A stretch of 12,173 bases of DNA from Alphaproteobacteria bacterium (GTDB lineage Bacteria > Pseudomonadota > Alphaproteobacteria > Rhodobacterales > Rhodobacteraceae), in the NCBI GenBank assembly GCA_003696705.1, contig RFGD01000128.1, positions 1 through 12,173 of the forward strand, given 5' to 3'. The notes beneath the pieces were generated by a model. The model was not told where the DNA came from. It saw only the letters and a list, made by a program, of their open reading frames with translations, and ran no database searches. The position numbers were made by a program, and so were the translations under genes. Positions 6,399-12,173 of this stretch are shown piece after piece; position 1 is the stretch's first letter, and every line of letters begins with the position of its first letter.

Positions 6399-7271
6399 TC
6401 AGCGCCCGTAGTAAAGACCGACGACGTGGCGCGCCTCGGCGAAGAAGAGCCAGCGCGACGCCAATGCGCCCGCCAGGTGCAGGATGGCCGCGACGGCCGT
6501 GACGACGACGCCGGTGCCAAGCGTGGCCAGAAGGATCCCCGGAAGGACGACCGCCCCGACGAGCGAGAGGATGCGCAGCTTGGCGGCGTGGCGTCGCCCG
6601 ACGCGGAACGCCATTTCGTCGAGGACATAGTTCCGGCCCGCATGCGGCGGCTCCAGAAGGCGCACCCGGCCGATCCGGCCAAGCCCCGTCGCCGTGCCGG
6701 CGTCCGAACCCGCTTGGGCGAAGCGCCGATCGCCGACGATCCAGGCGGCCAGCTGAACGCAGCCCAGCACGGCAAGCGCCGCCAGTGCGGCCTGGAGCCT
6801 GCCGGCAAGGATCGCGCCGCCGGCCAGTGCAAAGGCCAGGAAAACGACCGGCGTCAGCGGCGTGTTCCACCGCGGCACCGTCCGCAACTGCGCGTAGATC
6901 ATCGATGTCGAAAACACGACAAGAAGACAGAGGGCCGCGCCGATGACCCCGAGGACGGGCCAGTCCTGCCCCAGAAAGACGCGCCCGAAGGCGACCGGGG
7001 CGACCGCGATCAATGCGGTGACCGACAGCACCGCCTCTCTCGACAGCCAGGACGAACGCCATTCGCGAAAGGCCTTGATGGCGTTTCGCGGGTTCGCAAG
7101 GTGAAGGGTCGAGGCCAGGAGCCCCGCAACGGCAAGCCCGTAGCCGAGGAGATAGAACCAGAAGGCGCGCAGCCCCGTCGGCGCCGGCTCTCCGATGCCA
7201 AGGAAGGCGAGAAGGCCGAAGCCCGCGCCCGACAACGTGGTGAAGACAATGACCGAGGCGGCAGGATGCAT
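6399..7271 (-). CDS. soeC: Sulfite dehydrogenase (quinone) membrane anchor SoeC, DmsC family
   Basis: This is the integral-membrane subunit that anchors the SoeAB pair to the inner membrane and should pass electrons to the quinone pool. The 290-residue product is strongly hydrophobic with about eight predicted membrane segments. It begins near residue 5 with VIVFTTLSGAGFGLLAF, which resembles the DmsC anchor family. A hydrophilic stretch with MAFRVGRRHA follows LLEPPHAGRNYVLDE in the C-terminal third, before the last helices; this is also typical of DmsC-like anchors. The ATG shares one base with the soeB stop (TGATG), and GGAGG lies seven bases upstream within soeB, so translation is coupled. 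The assignment to SoeC rather than DmsC rests mainly on its partner SoeA. Confidence 0.85.
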   Translation of the reverse strand: MHPAASVIVFTTLSGAGFGLLAFLGIGEPAPTGLRAFWFYLLGYGLAVAGLLASTLHLANPRNAIKAFREWRSSWLSREAVLSVTALIAVAPVAFGRVFLGQDWPVLGVIGAALCLLVVFSTSMIYAQLRTVPRWNTPLTPVVFLAFALAGGAILAGRLQAALAALAVLGCVQLAAWIVGDRRFAQAGSDAGTATGLGRIGRVRLLEPPHAGRNYVLDEMAFRVGRRHAAKLRILSLVGAVVLPGILLATLGTGVVVTAVAAILHLAGALASRWLFFAEARHVVGLYYGR

Positions 7272-8017
7272 CAGAGCGCCTCCAGCATGCGGTCGAGCCA
7301 GCCCAGGAAGCCCGACGGGCGGTCGCTGCCCTCGGCGGCGTCGTCAAGCCGTTCGTCGGAAGTGACGTCACGCGGGCGCGGCGGCAGATAGCGATTGACC
7401 GGCTTCGTCCCGCACTCGGGCATGAGCGCCATGCCGTCCCGTGCCGCCACCAGACGCGACACTTCGCTCTCGGGGTCGCCAAGGTCGCCGAAATGGCGGG
7501 CGCCGGCGGGGCATGTGCGAACGCAGGCCGGGACCCGGTCGGCGTCTGGCAGGTTCTCGTTGTAGATGCGATCGACGCAAAGCGTGCACTTCTTCATGAC
7601 GCCGGCGGCAAGATCCAGTTCCCGGGCGCCGTAGGGGCAGGCCCAGGCGCAAAGACCGCAGCCCATGCAGTCGTCCTCGTTCACGAGGACGATGCCGTCT
7701 TCGGCGCGCTTGAAGCTGGCGCCGGTCGGGCAGACGGTGACGCAGGGGGCATCCTCGCAGTGAAGACAGGAGCGGGGGAAATGCACGACGCGCGCCGCGC
7801 CGCCGTCATCGGGCGTCACCTCGAAGCTGTGGACGCGGTTCAGAAACGTGCCGACCGGGTCCGGCCCGTAGGCATCCACGTCCGACAGCGGCGCGCCGTC
7901 ATCGGCGACCGTGTTCCAGCCCTTGCACGCGACCACGCAGGCGTGGCAGCCGACGCAGGTGTCGAGGTCGATGACAAGGCCAAGCTTTCGTTCTGTGGTG
8001 GTGGGCAGGCTGGTCAC
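7271..8017 (-). CDS. soeB: Sulfite dehydrogenase (quinone) iron-sulfur subunit SoeB
   Basis: This electron-transfer subunit carries four [4Fe-4S] clusters that link the molybdenum centre of SoeA to SoeC. The 248 residues hold sixteen cluster cysteines in the DmsB/PsrB pattern: C21, C24, C27, C31; C84, C87, C92, C96; C117, C120, C123, C127; and C144, C147, C165, C169. There is no signal peptide, as expected for a cytoplasmic-facing complex. The start is GTG at 8017-8015, in a GTGA overlap with the soeA stop, with GGAGAAGAG upstream inside soeA as ribosome binding site. The last 45 or so residues are an acidic, poorly structured tail ending in an amphipathic stretch (SGFLGWLDRMLEAL). Confidence 0.9.
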   Translation of the reverse strand: MTSLPTTTERKLGLVIDLDTCVGCHACVVACKGWNTVADDGAPLSDVDAYGPDPVGTFLNRVHSFEVTPDDGGAARVVHFPRSCLHCEDAPCVTVCPTGASFKRAEDGIVLVNEDDCMGCGLCAWACPYGARELDLAAGVMKKCTLCVDRIYNENLPDADRVPACVRTCPAGARHFGDLGDPESEVSRLVAARDGMALMPECGTKPVNRYLPPRPRDVTSDERLDDAAEGSDRPSGFLGWLDRMLEAL

Positions 8018-10836
8018 TTGAACTCTTCTCCGAAGCGGACGATGGCCGGGCCCCGGCCGACGGGCGAGGACAGGGGCGGGAAGGCAGGTTCGGTCGGCGG
8101 CCCGGGCGGGGCCTTCTCGACCTTGACGCGCAGGTCGAACCAGGCGGCCTGGCCGGTCACGGGGTCCGAATTGGCCCAGCGCATGCCGTCGCCCCTGGGC
8201 GGCAGAAGCTCTCCGATCAGGTGGTTCAGAAGAAAGCCCCGGGTCGCCTCGGGCGCGTCGGGGTCAAGGGCCCACGCGCCGCGCCGCTTGCCGATGGCGT
8301 TCCAGGTCCAGAGCGTCTTGCCGTTCAGGGCATCCATCCGTGCGACCGGCACCTTGATGCGCCCATGGGCCGAGGTCACATAGGCCCAGTCGCCCTCGCG
8401 AAAGCCCTCGGCCTCCCACACCTCGGCGGGCAGGTAGAGCTTGTGCGCGTTCGTGATCTGGCGAAGCCAGGCGTTCTGCGAGCCCCAGCTGTGATACATG
8501 TGCATCGGGCGCTGGGTCAGGGCGTGGAGGGGGAAGGCGTCGGGGTCGACGGCCGTTTCCTCGTAGGGCGGATACCACTCGGGTATCGGCGTGAAGGCGG
8601 TGCGGATGCGCGCGCGCAGATGCTCGGGCGGCTGGATGTCGCCGTGGCCTTCGGCAGCGCGCTGGAAACGCCGCAAGGGCTCGGCATAGAGGTTGAAGAC
8701 GAAGGGCTGGGCGGCGTCGAACAGTCCGATCTTCACGGCCCAGTCCTGGTAGGCGGCGTTCCAGGGCTTGTAGAAGCGCGCCTCCTCGGGGATGTGCGCG
8801 ATCCAGAAGCCGCCGTTTTCGATATAGCGCCGAAGCTGGTCCGGGTTGGGGGCGCCGCGGCCCTGTGCTTCCCCGTCCGGGCCTCGCCAACCGGCAAGCG
8901 GGCCGATGCCGGGGCGGCGTTCGTGATTGACGATGTAGTCGGCATAGTCGCGGTATTTCGCGGTTCCGTCGTCGTTGACGAAGCCCGGAAGGCCCAGACG
9001 TGCGCCAAGCTCGACAAGGGCGGTCTGAAAGCCCTTCACGTCCCGGTCGGGCTCGACCACCGGCCAGCGGATGGCGTCGGCGGCGGCGTCGGCCTCGCAG
9101 ATGGGGCGGTCGAGAAGCGAGATGCAGTCGTGCCGTTCCAGATAGGTCGTGTCGGGCAGGATCAGGTCGGCGTAGGCCACCATCTCCGAGGCATAGGCAT
9201 CCGAATAGATGATGTGCGGGATGACATAGTCGCCGTTCTCGTCCGTGTCGGTCAGCATGGCCATGGTCTCGGCCGTGTTCATGGACGAGTTCCAGGCCAT
9301 GTTCGCCATGTAGAGAAACAGCGTGTCGATCCGGTAGGGATCGCCCGCATGCGCGTTCGAGATGACCATGTGCATGAGGCCATGCGCCGACAGGGGATGC
9401 TCCCACGTGAAGGCCTTGTCGATGCGCAGCGCCTTGCCCTCGTCGTCGATCAGAAGATCCTCGGGGCCGAGCGGATAGCCAAGGTGGGGGCCGTCAAGGG
9501 GCTGTCCCGGCCGCGCCGTGCCGTGCGGGCGGGGATGGGCCTCGACCGGCTTCGGGTAGGGGGGCTTGAAGCGAAACCCGCCGGGCACCTCGACCGAGCC
9601 GAGGAGGATCTGGAGGATGTGCAGCGCCCGGCAGGTCTGGAAGCCGTTCGAATGGGCCGAGATGCCGCGCATGGCGTGCATGCTGACGGGTCGGCCGATC
9701 ATCCGGTCATGGCGCTCGCCCTTCCAGTCGGTCCAGGGCTGTTCGACGACGATCTCTTCCTCGAAGGCGACGCGCGCAAGCTCGGCCGCCAGGGCGCGGA
9801 TGCGGCCTGCCTCGATCCCGCAGGTCGGGGCCACGGTTTCGGGCGCATAGCGGTCGGACAGATAGGCATCGGCCAGAAGGGAAAGGGCGCTCCGATGGCG
9901 CACGCCCTCGTGCCGGAGGTCGGCGGCCAGATCGGCGCGCAGGCCGGGCGTGTCGAAGGGGCAAAGCGCGCCCGTCGCGCGATCGCGCACAAGGGCCTTC
10001 CCGTCCGCGTCGCGCAGAAAAAGGCCTTCGTCCTCGTGCCCCGGCTCTGCGTTCACGAGGAACGGGGCGTTCGTGTAGCGCGCCAGGTAGTCGAGGTCGA
10101 TCTTGCCGGCACGCAGAAGCTCGTGGATGAGCGCGCCGATGAAAAGACCGTCCGTCCCCGGCGTGATCCCGAACCAGTCGTCGGCGATCGCGTTGTAGCC
10201 GGTGCGGATGGGGTTGATCCCGATGACGCGGGCGCCGCGTTCCTTGAGTTGCCCAAGGCCGATCTTGATCGGGTTCGAATCATGGTCTTCGGCGACCCCG
10301 AAGAGAAGAAGAAGCTTCGTGCGCTCCCAGTCCGGCTGGCCGAACTCCCAGAAGGCGCCGCCCAGCGTGTAGATGCCCGCGGCGGCCATGTTGACCGAGC
10401 AGAACCCCCCGTGGGCGGCATAGTTCGGGGTGCCGAAGGCCTGGGCCCAGAGGCCCGTGAAGGATTGGGACTGGTCGCGGCCGGTAAAGAAGGCAAGCCG
10501 CTCGGGCGCCGTCTCGCGCAGGGGGCGCAGCCAGCCTTCGGCGATGGCATAGGCCTCGTCCCACGAGATCTCCTCGAACTGGCCCGAACCGCGGGGGCCG
10601 GTCCGCCGAAGCGGCGCGCGCAGACGGGCGGGCGACAGGTGCTGCATCACGCCGGCCGAGCCCTTGGCGCACAGGACCCCCCGGTTGACCGGGTGGTCGC
10701 GGTTGCCCTCGATGTATTTCACCTTTCCGCCGTCGAGATGGACGTTGATGCCACAGCGGCAGGCGCACATGTAGCAGGTCGTCTGCCGCACCTCGTCCGA
10801 GACGGGTGGCGACGGGCGGGCGGCGGGCTTCGACAT
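8014..10836 (-). CDS. soeA: Sulfite dehydrogenase (quinone) molybdopterin subunit SoeA
   Basis: This is the catalytic subunit, 940 residues, of the DMSO-reductase superfamily. It is predicted to oxidise sulfite to sulfate in the cytoplasm. An N-terminal [4Fe-4S] site is formed by C21, C24, C28 and C56 (CYMCACRCG then GVLCAKGSAG). The molybdopterin domain follows, with C146 in GGFCSVNM as the likely molybdenum ligand and FGVAEDHDSNPIK at about 179-191, a stretch I associate with SoeA-type proteins. The dinucleotide-binding C-terminal domain is at about 768-907 (QRPMHMYHSWGSQ). There is no twin-arginine signal, unlike periplasmic DmsA or PhsA/PsrA enzymes; this supports SoeA. It is first in the soeABC operon, with AGGA ten bases before the ATG as a modest ribosome binding site. 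SoeABC is known to oxidise cytoplasmic sulfite in Allochromatium vinosum and has been linked to organosulfur use in roseobacters. A polysulfide/thiosulfate-reductase-like role is a less likely alternative. Confidence 0.87.
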   Translation of the reverse strand: MSKPAARPSPPVSDEVRQTTCYMCACRCGINVHLDGGKVKYIEGNRDHPVNRGVLCAKGSAGVMQHLSPARLRAPLRRTGPRGSGQFEEISWDEAYAIAEGWLRPLRETAPERLAFFTGRDQSQSFTGLWAQAFGTPNYAAHGGFCSVNMAAAGIYTLGGAFWEFGQPDWERTKLLLLFGVAEDHDSNPIKIGLGQLKERGARVIGINPIRTGYNAIADDWFGITPGTDGLFIGALIHELLRAGKIDLDYLARYTNAPFLVNAEPGHEDEGLFLRDADGKALVRDRATGALCPFDTPGLRADLAADLRHEGVRHRSALSLLADAYLSDRYAPETVAPTCGIEAGRIRALAAELARVAFEEEIVVEQPWTDWKGERHDRMIGRPVSMHAMRGISAHSNGFQTCRALHILQILLGSVEVPGGFRFKPPYPKPVEAHPRPHGTARPGQPLDGPHLGYPLGPEDLLIDDEGKALRIDKAFTWEHPLSAHGLMHMVISNAHAGDPYRIDTLFLYMANMAWNSSMNTAETMAMLTDTDENGDYVIPHIIYSDAYASEMVAYADLILPDTTYLERHDCISLLDRPICEADAAADAIRWPVVEPDRDVKGFQTALVELGARLGLPGFVNDDGTAKYRDYADYIVNHERRPGIGPLAGWRGPDGEAQGRGAPNPDQLRRYIENGGFWIAHIPEEARFYKPWNAAYQDWAVKIGLFDAAQPFVFNLYAEPLRRFQRAAEGHGDIQPPEHLRARIRTAFTPIPEWYPPYEETAVDPDAFPLHALTQRPMHMYHSWGSQNAWLRQITNAHKLYLPAEVWEAEGFREGDWAYVTSAHGRIKVPVARMDALNGKTLWTWNAIGKRRGAWALDPDAPEATRGFLLNHLIGELLPPRGDGMRWANSDPVTGQAAWFDLRVKVEKAPPGPPTEPAFPPLSSPVGRGPAIVRFGEEFK

Positions 10837-10867
10837 TCGGGACCATTCCTGTTCGTGCTCGAATCAA

Positions 10868-10895
10868 CGGAAATGTTTCCGGTTTGAAAGCGCTT
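10868..10895 (-). promoter_or_regulatory. Paired palindromes upstream of soeA
   Basis: Two short palindromes sit 32-59 bases upstream of the soeA start: CGGAAATGTTTCCG at 10868-10881 (six paired positions around TG) and the perfect 8-mer AAGCGCTT at 10888-10895. Read on the minus strand, TTGGCA followed after 17 bases by AACATT is a weak sigma-70-like pair that overlaps both. They may be regulator sites for the soe operon; no known motif is matched with confidence. Confidence 0.3.
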
Positions 10896-11009
10896 GCCAA
10901 GGACAATTTGCCGCGCCGCTTGGCTTCGAAGCGAAAACGGCCCGGGAGCGCGCGGCCGGGGCGCCCGGTCACGGTCGTTGCGTTCCGCTTCGACTGGTTC
11001 GGCAGCACT

Positions 11010-11026
11010 GCGCGGGCAGTCCGCGC
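11010..11026 (-). terminator. Hairpin downstream of the GST-like gene
   Basis: GCGCGG (11010-11015) pairs with CCGCGC (11021-11026) across a five-base loop, 35 bases after the stop of the GST-like gene on the minus strand. A second GC hairpin with a three-base loop follows at 10954-10970. Neither has a T-run, so termination is only a possibility. The rest of the 224-bp gap to soeA holds no recognisable gene. Confidence 0.25.
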
Positions 11027-11060
11027 GCCCACGGCGCCGGTGCGGCCCGGGCGACCGGGT

Positions 11061-11804
11061 TCAGCTCTCTCGGGTCGTCTTTCCGCCTTTCCCGGCCCAG
11101 CGGTCGAGCACGTGGCGCAGCGACGCTTCGATCTGACCGCCGCACCATGCATCGCCCCATGCCTTTGCCTGTTCGGCCCGAAGCGCGGCGATGGCCGGGC
11201 TGTCGGCGATCCGCGCCGATAGCGCCATGACGGCTGGTGCATGTGCCGACAAGAGCCCCGAAAGTTGCGGCAGGCAGTCCCGGATCGTCGCCCACAGCGC
11301 CGCCGTGGCCAGATCGGCGAGGCCAGGCGCCGGCGTGCCCAGAAGCGTTCCCCCGCTGCGTGAAAGACCATGCCGGCGGCCGGTTTCCTCAAAGATCGAC
11401 AGCCAGCGCGGCAGGCGTGTTTCGGCGAAGCGCGCCCAGTCCTCTTCCGTCCACATCATCATGCCGCAGTTGCGCGTCATCTCGTGCAGAACATCAATCG
11501 TGTCGCATAACACCTTGATGGACATGGATGCACCCCAGGAATCTTCGGGCAAAAGCCGAAGCCGGGGTGCAAGCCAGAGCGCGATCGCCGGCGTCTGCGA
11601 CAGCCACTTTCCGGCCGCGTGGTCGCGAAGAACCGGCGGTCCCATGAAGGGCACCGGCTGCTCGGGCACGGCGGCAGCGTGAAGGGCGGCCACGCGGTCG
11701 GCCGGGGCCTCGTCCCAGGCGGCGCCCGCATGCGCCAACATGTAGCGCAGCACCTGCGCGCGAAAGGGAACCGGCCAGTAGTAAAGCGTGAATGCGTGTC
11801 TCAT
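11061..11804 (-). CDS. Glutathione S-transferase-like protein
   Basis: This 247-residue protein has a two-domain GST outline. The N-terminal thioredoxin-like domain (about residues 1-85) carries LYYWPVPFRAQVLRYMLAHAG at the first strand and helix, a cis-proline context at MGPPVLRD (54-61), and LSQTPAIALWL (68-78), the place where GSTs bind the gamma-glutamyl group. A helical C-terminal domain follows (about 90-230). The active-site region has no CPxC or Ser/Cys motif; Y8 or Y9 could be the catalytic tyrosine, which is a guess. The open frame extends upstream to 11939, but ATG 11804 has AGGGGAAACG just before it and begins the conserved fold, so it is the chosen start. It is transcribed away from the adjacent arsR-type gene and towards soeA, with 224 bp between. 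Its substrate cannot be told. Confidence 0.75.
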   Translation of the reverse strand: MRHAFTLYYWPVPFRAQVLRYMLAHAGAAWDEAPADRVAALHAAAVPEQPVPFMGPPVLRDHAAGKWLSQTPAIALWLAPRLRLLPEDSWGASMSIKVLCDTIDVLHEMTRNCGMMMWTEEDWARFAETRLPRWLSIFEETGRRHGLSRSGGTLLGTPAPGLADLATAALWATIRDCLPQLSGLLSAHAPAVMALSARIADSPAIAALRAEQAKAWGDAWCGGQIEASLRHVLDRWAGKGGKTTRES

Positions 11805-11959
11805 GTTCGTTTCCCCTGCACTGGCGGGCGCGTCAGGCCTTCGCCGTCGCACCGGCCCGTCCATTTGAAGGCATGGGCCGGCGCCGCGAAAGGGGCCGGC
11901 CAAGGCCGCGCGGGTTCGGGCAAGGCCGTCGCCCGGCACTTTTCCTGCCGCTGGAGTAT

Positions 11960-11999
11960 TGCATCTTCAAATGCAGTTGCGTAAATGCGCATAGACGCA
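11960..11999 (+). promoter_or_regulatory. Probable ArsR-type operator(s) and promoter
   Basis: Just before the ribosome binding site of the ArsR-family gene, 11978-11999 forms a 22-bp inverted repeat in which 18 positions are symmetric (TGCGT and ACGCA arms around ATGCGCAT). A second inverted repeat, TGCAT-N6-ATGCA, lies at 11960-11975. ArsR/SmtB repressors bind such inverted repeats over their own promoter, so autoregulation is inferred. A weak promoter candidate, TTGCAT (11959-11964) with TAAATG (11982-11987) at 17-bp spacing, would be covered by both repeats. The divergent GST-like gene could share this control. Confidence 0.55.
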
Positions 12000-12015
12000 T
12001 AGGCAGGAGGCCAAG

Positions 12016-12173
12016 ATGGTTCTGGACGTTCTTTCCGCGCTTGCCGAGCCGACACGGCTGGCGGCCCTTCGTCTTCTGGCGGACGGGGGCGAGCGCTGTG
12101 TCTGCGAGTTGATGGCAAGGCTCGGCGCCAGTCAGAGCCGCATGTCGCGACACATGCAGGTCCTGCGCCGGGC
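12016..12173 (+). CDS. ArsR-family transcriptional regulator (N-terminal part, cut by window end)
   Basis: Only the first 52 codons lie in the window. They encode the N-terminal half of a winged helix-turn-helix repressor: MVLDVLSALAEPTRLAALRLL is the usual opening helix pair, ERCVCELMARLG contains the CxC metal or arsenite-binding motif seen in ArsR (ELCVCDL-like), and SQSRMSRHMQVLR is the DNA-recognition helix. AGGAGG lies five bases before the ATG. The CVCEL motif suggests sensing of As(III) or a soft metal rather than a non-metal role, though thiol or sulfur sensing by related regulators cannot be excluded. The genes it controls probably lie to the right, outside the window; the palindromes upstream suggest autoregulation. 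Confidence 0.85.
   Translation, partial: MVLDVLSALAEPTRLAALRLLADGGERCVCELMARLGASQSRMSRHMQVLRR

Noticed and set aside
8014..10836. Dimethyl sulfoxide reductase or formate dehydrogenase as identity of the large molybdoenzyme
   Set aside because: There is no Tat signal, the ligand position is Cys rather than the Ser of DmsA, there is no selenocysteine/formate-dehydrogenase context, and the stretches CYMCACRCG and FGVAEDHDSNPIK match SoeA-type proteins as I know them.
8221..10887. 888-codon open frame on the + strand opposite soeA
   Set aside because: It is the antisense shadow of soeA. High GC at third codon positions removes stops in this frame. The translation is a Val/Gly/Arg-rich string with no family motif, while soeA has clear domains and operon overlaps.
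10886..10901. Sigma-54-like TGGCAAG-N-TTTCAA on the minus strand upstream of soeA
   Set aside because: The GG is present, but the required GC ten bases later is CA, so the core -12 element is missing.
11805..11939. N-terminal extension of the GST-like gene to 11939
   Set aside because: The extra 45 residues are Pro/Arg/Gly-rich with no fold signal, and the internal ATG at 11804 has a good ribosome binding site.
1..12173. CRISPR arrays, tRNA/rRNA genes, insertion sequences, prophage genes
   Set aside because: No regularly spaced repeats, cloverleaf-like sequences, transposase or phage-like proteins were found on reading both strands by eye.

Overview
The window is GC-rich and gene-dense. Its composition, its tightly overlapping operons and its gene families (a cytoplasmic-type SoeABC sulfite dehydrogenase, a MalK-type sugar ABC importer, an ArsR regulator with a CVCEL motif) suggest an alphaproteobacterium of the Rhodobacteraceae/Roseobacter kind. 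This assignment is inferred from gene content and style. No rRNA or other phylogenetic marker is present.

Left half (about 1-6373, + strand): a six-gene sugar-glycoside operon. A control region of about 245 bp carries a TTGACA box and an 18-bp LacI-type palindrome. It is followed by a periplasmic solute-binding protein, two MalF/MalG-type permeases, a MalK/UgpC-type ATPase, a cytoplasmic GH63/MGH1-like glycoside hydrolase and a D-lyxose/D-mannose isomerase of the cupin-like Lyx_isomer family. An 8-bp GC stem-loop lies between the binding-protein gene and the first permease gene. The other junctions are overlaps or short gaps. The simplest reading is that an intact mannose- or glucose-containing glycoside is imported and hydrolysed inside the cell, and that freed mannose is isomerised to fructose. 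Mannosylglycerate (digeneaside) and glucosylglycerate are attractive substrates because the hydrolase resembles the enzymes acting on them, but the sequence does not prove the substrate.

Middle and right (6399-10836, - strand): a three-gene operon, soeA-soeB-soeC, convergent with the sugar operon across only 25 bp. It encodes a membrane-bound molybdenum iron-sulfur sulfite:quinone oxidoreductase. The catalytic subunit has no Tat signal, so it should face the cytoplasm. There it would oxidise sulfite released from organosulfur compounds to sulfate and feed electrons to the quinone pool.

Far right: a glutathione-S-transferase-like gene (11061-11804, -) and, divergent from it, the first 52 codons of an ArsR-family metalloid/metal-type repressor (12016 to the window edge, +). 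The repressor is preceded by a near-perfect 22-bp inverted repeat that looks like its own operator. No tRNA, rRNA, CRISPR array, insertion sequence or prophage gene was seen, and no gene-free stretch exceeds 300 bases.
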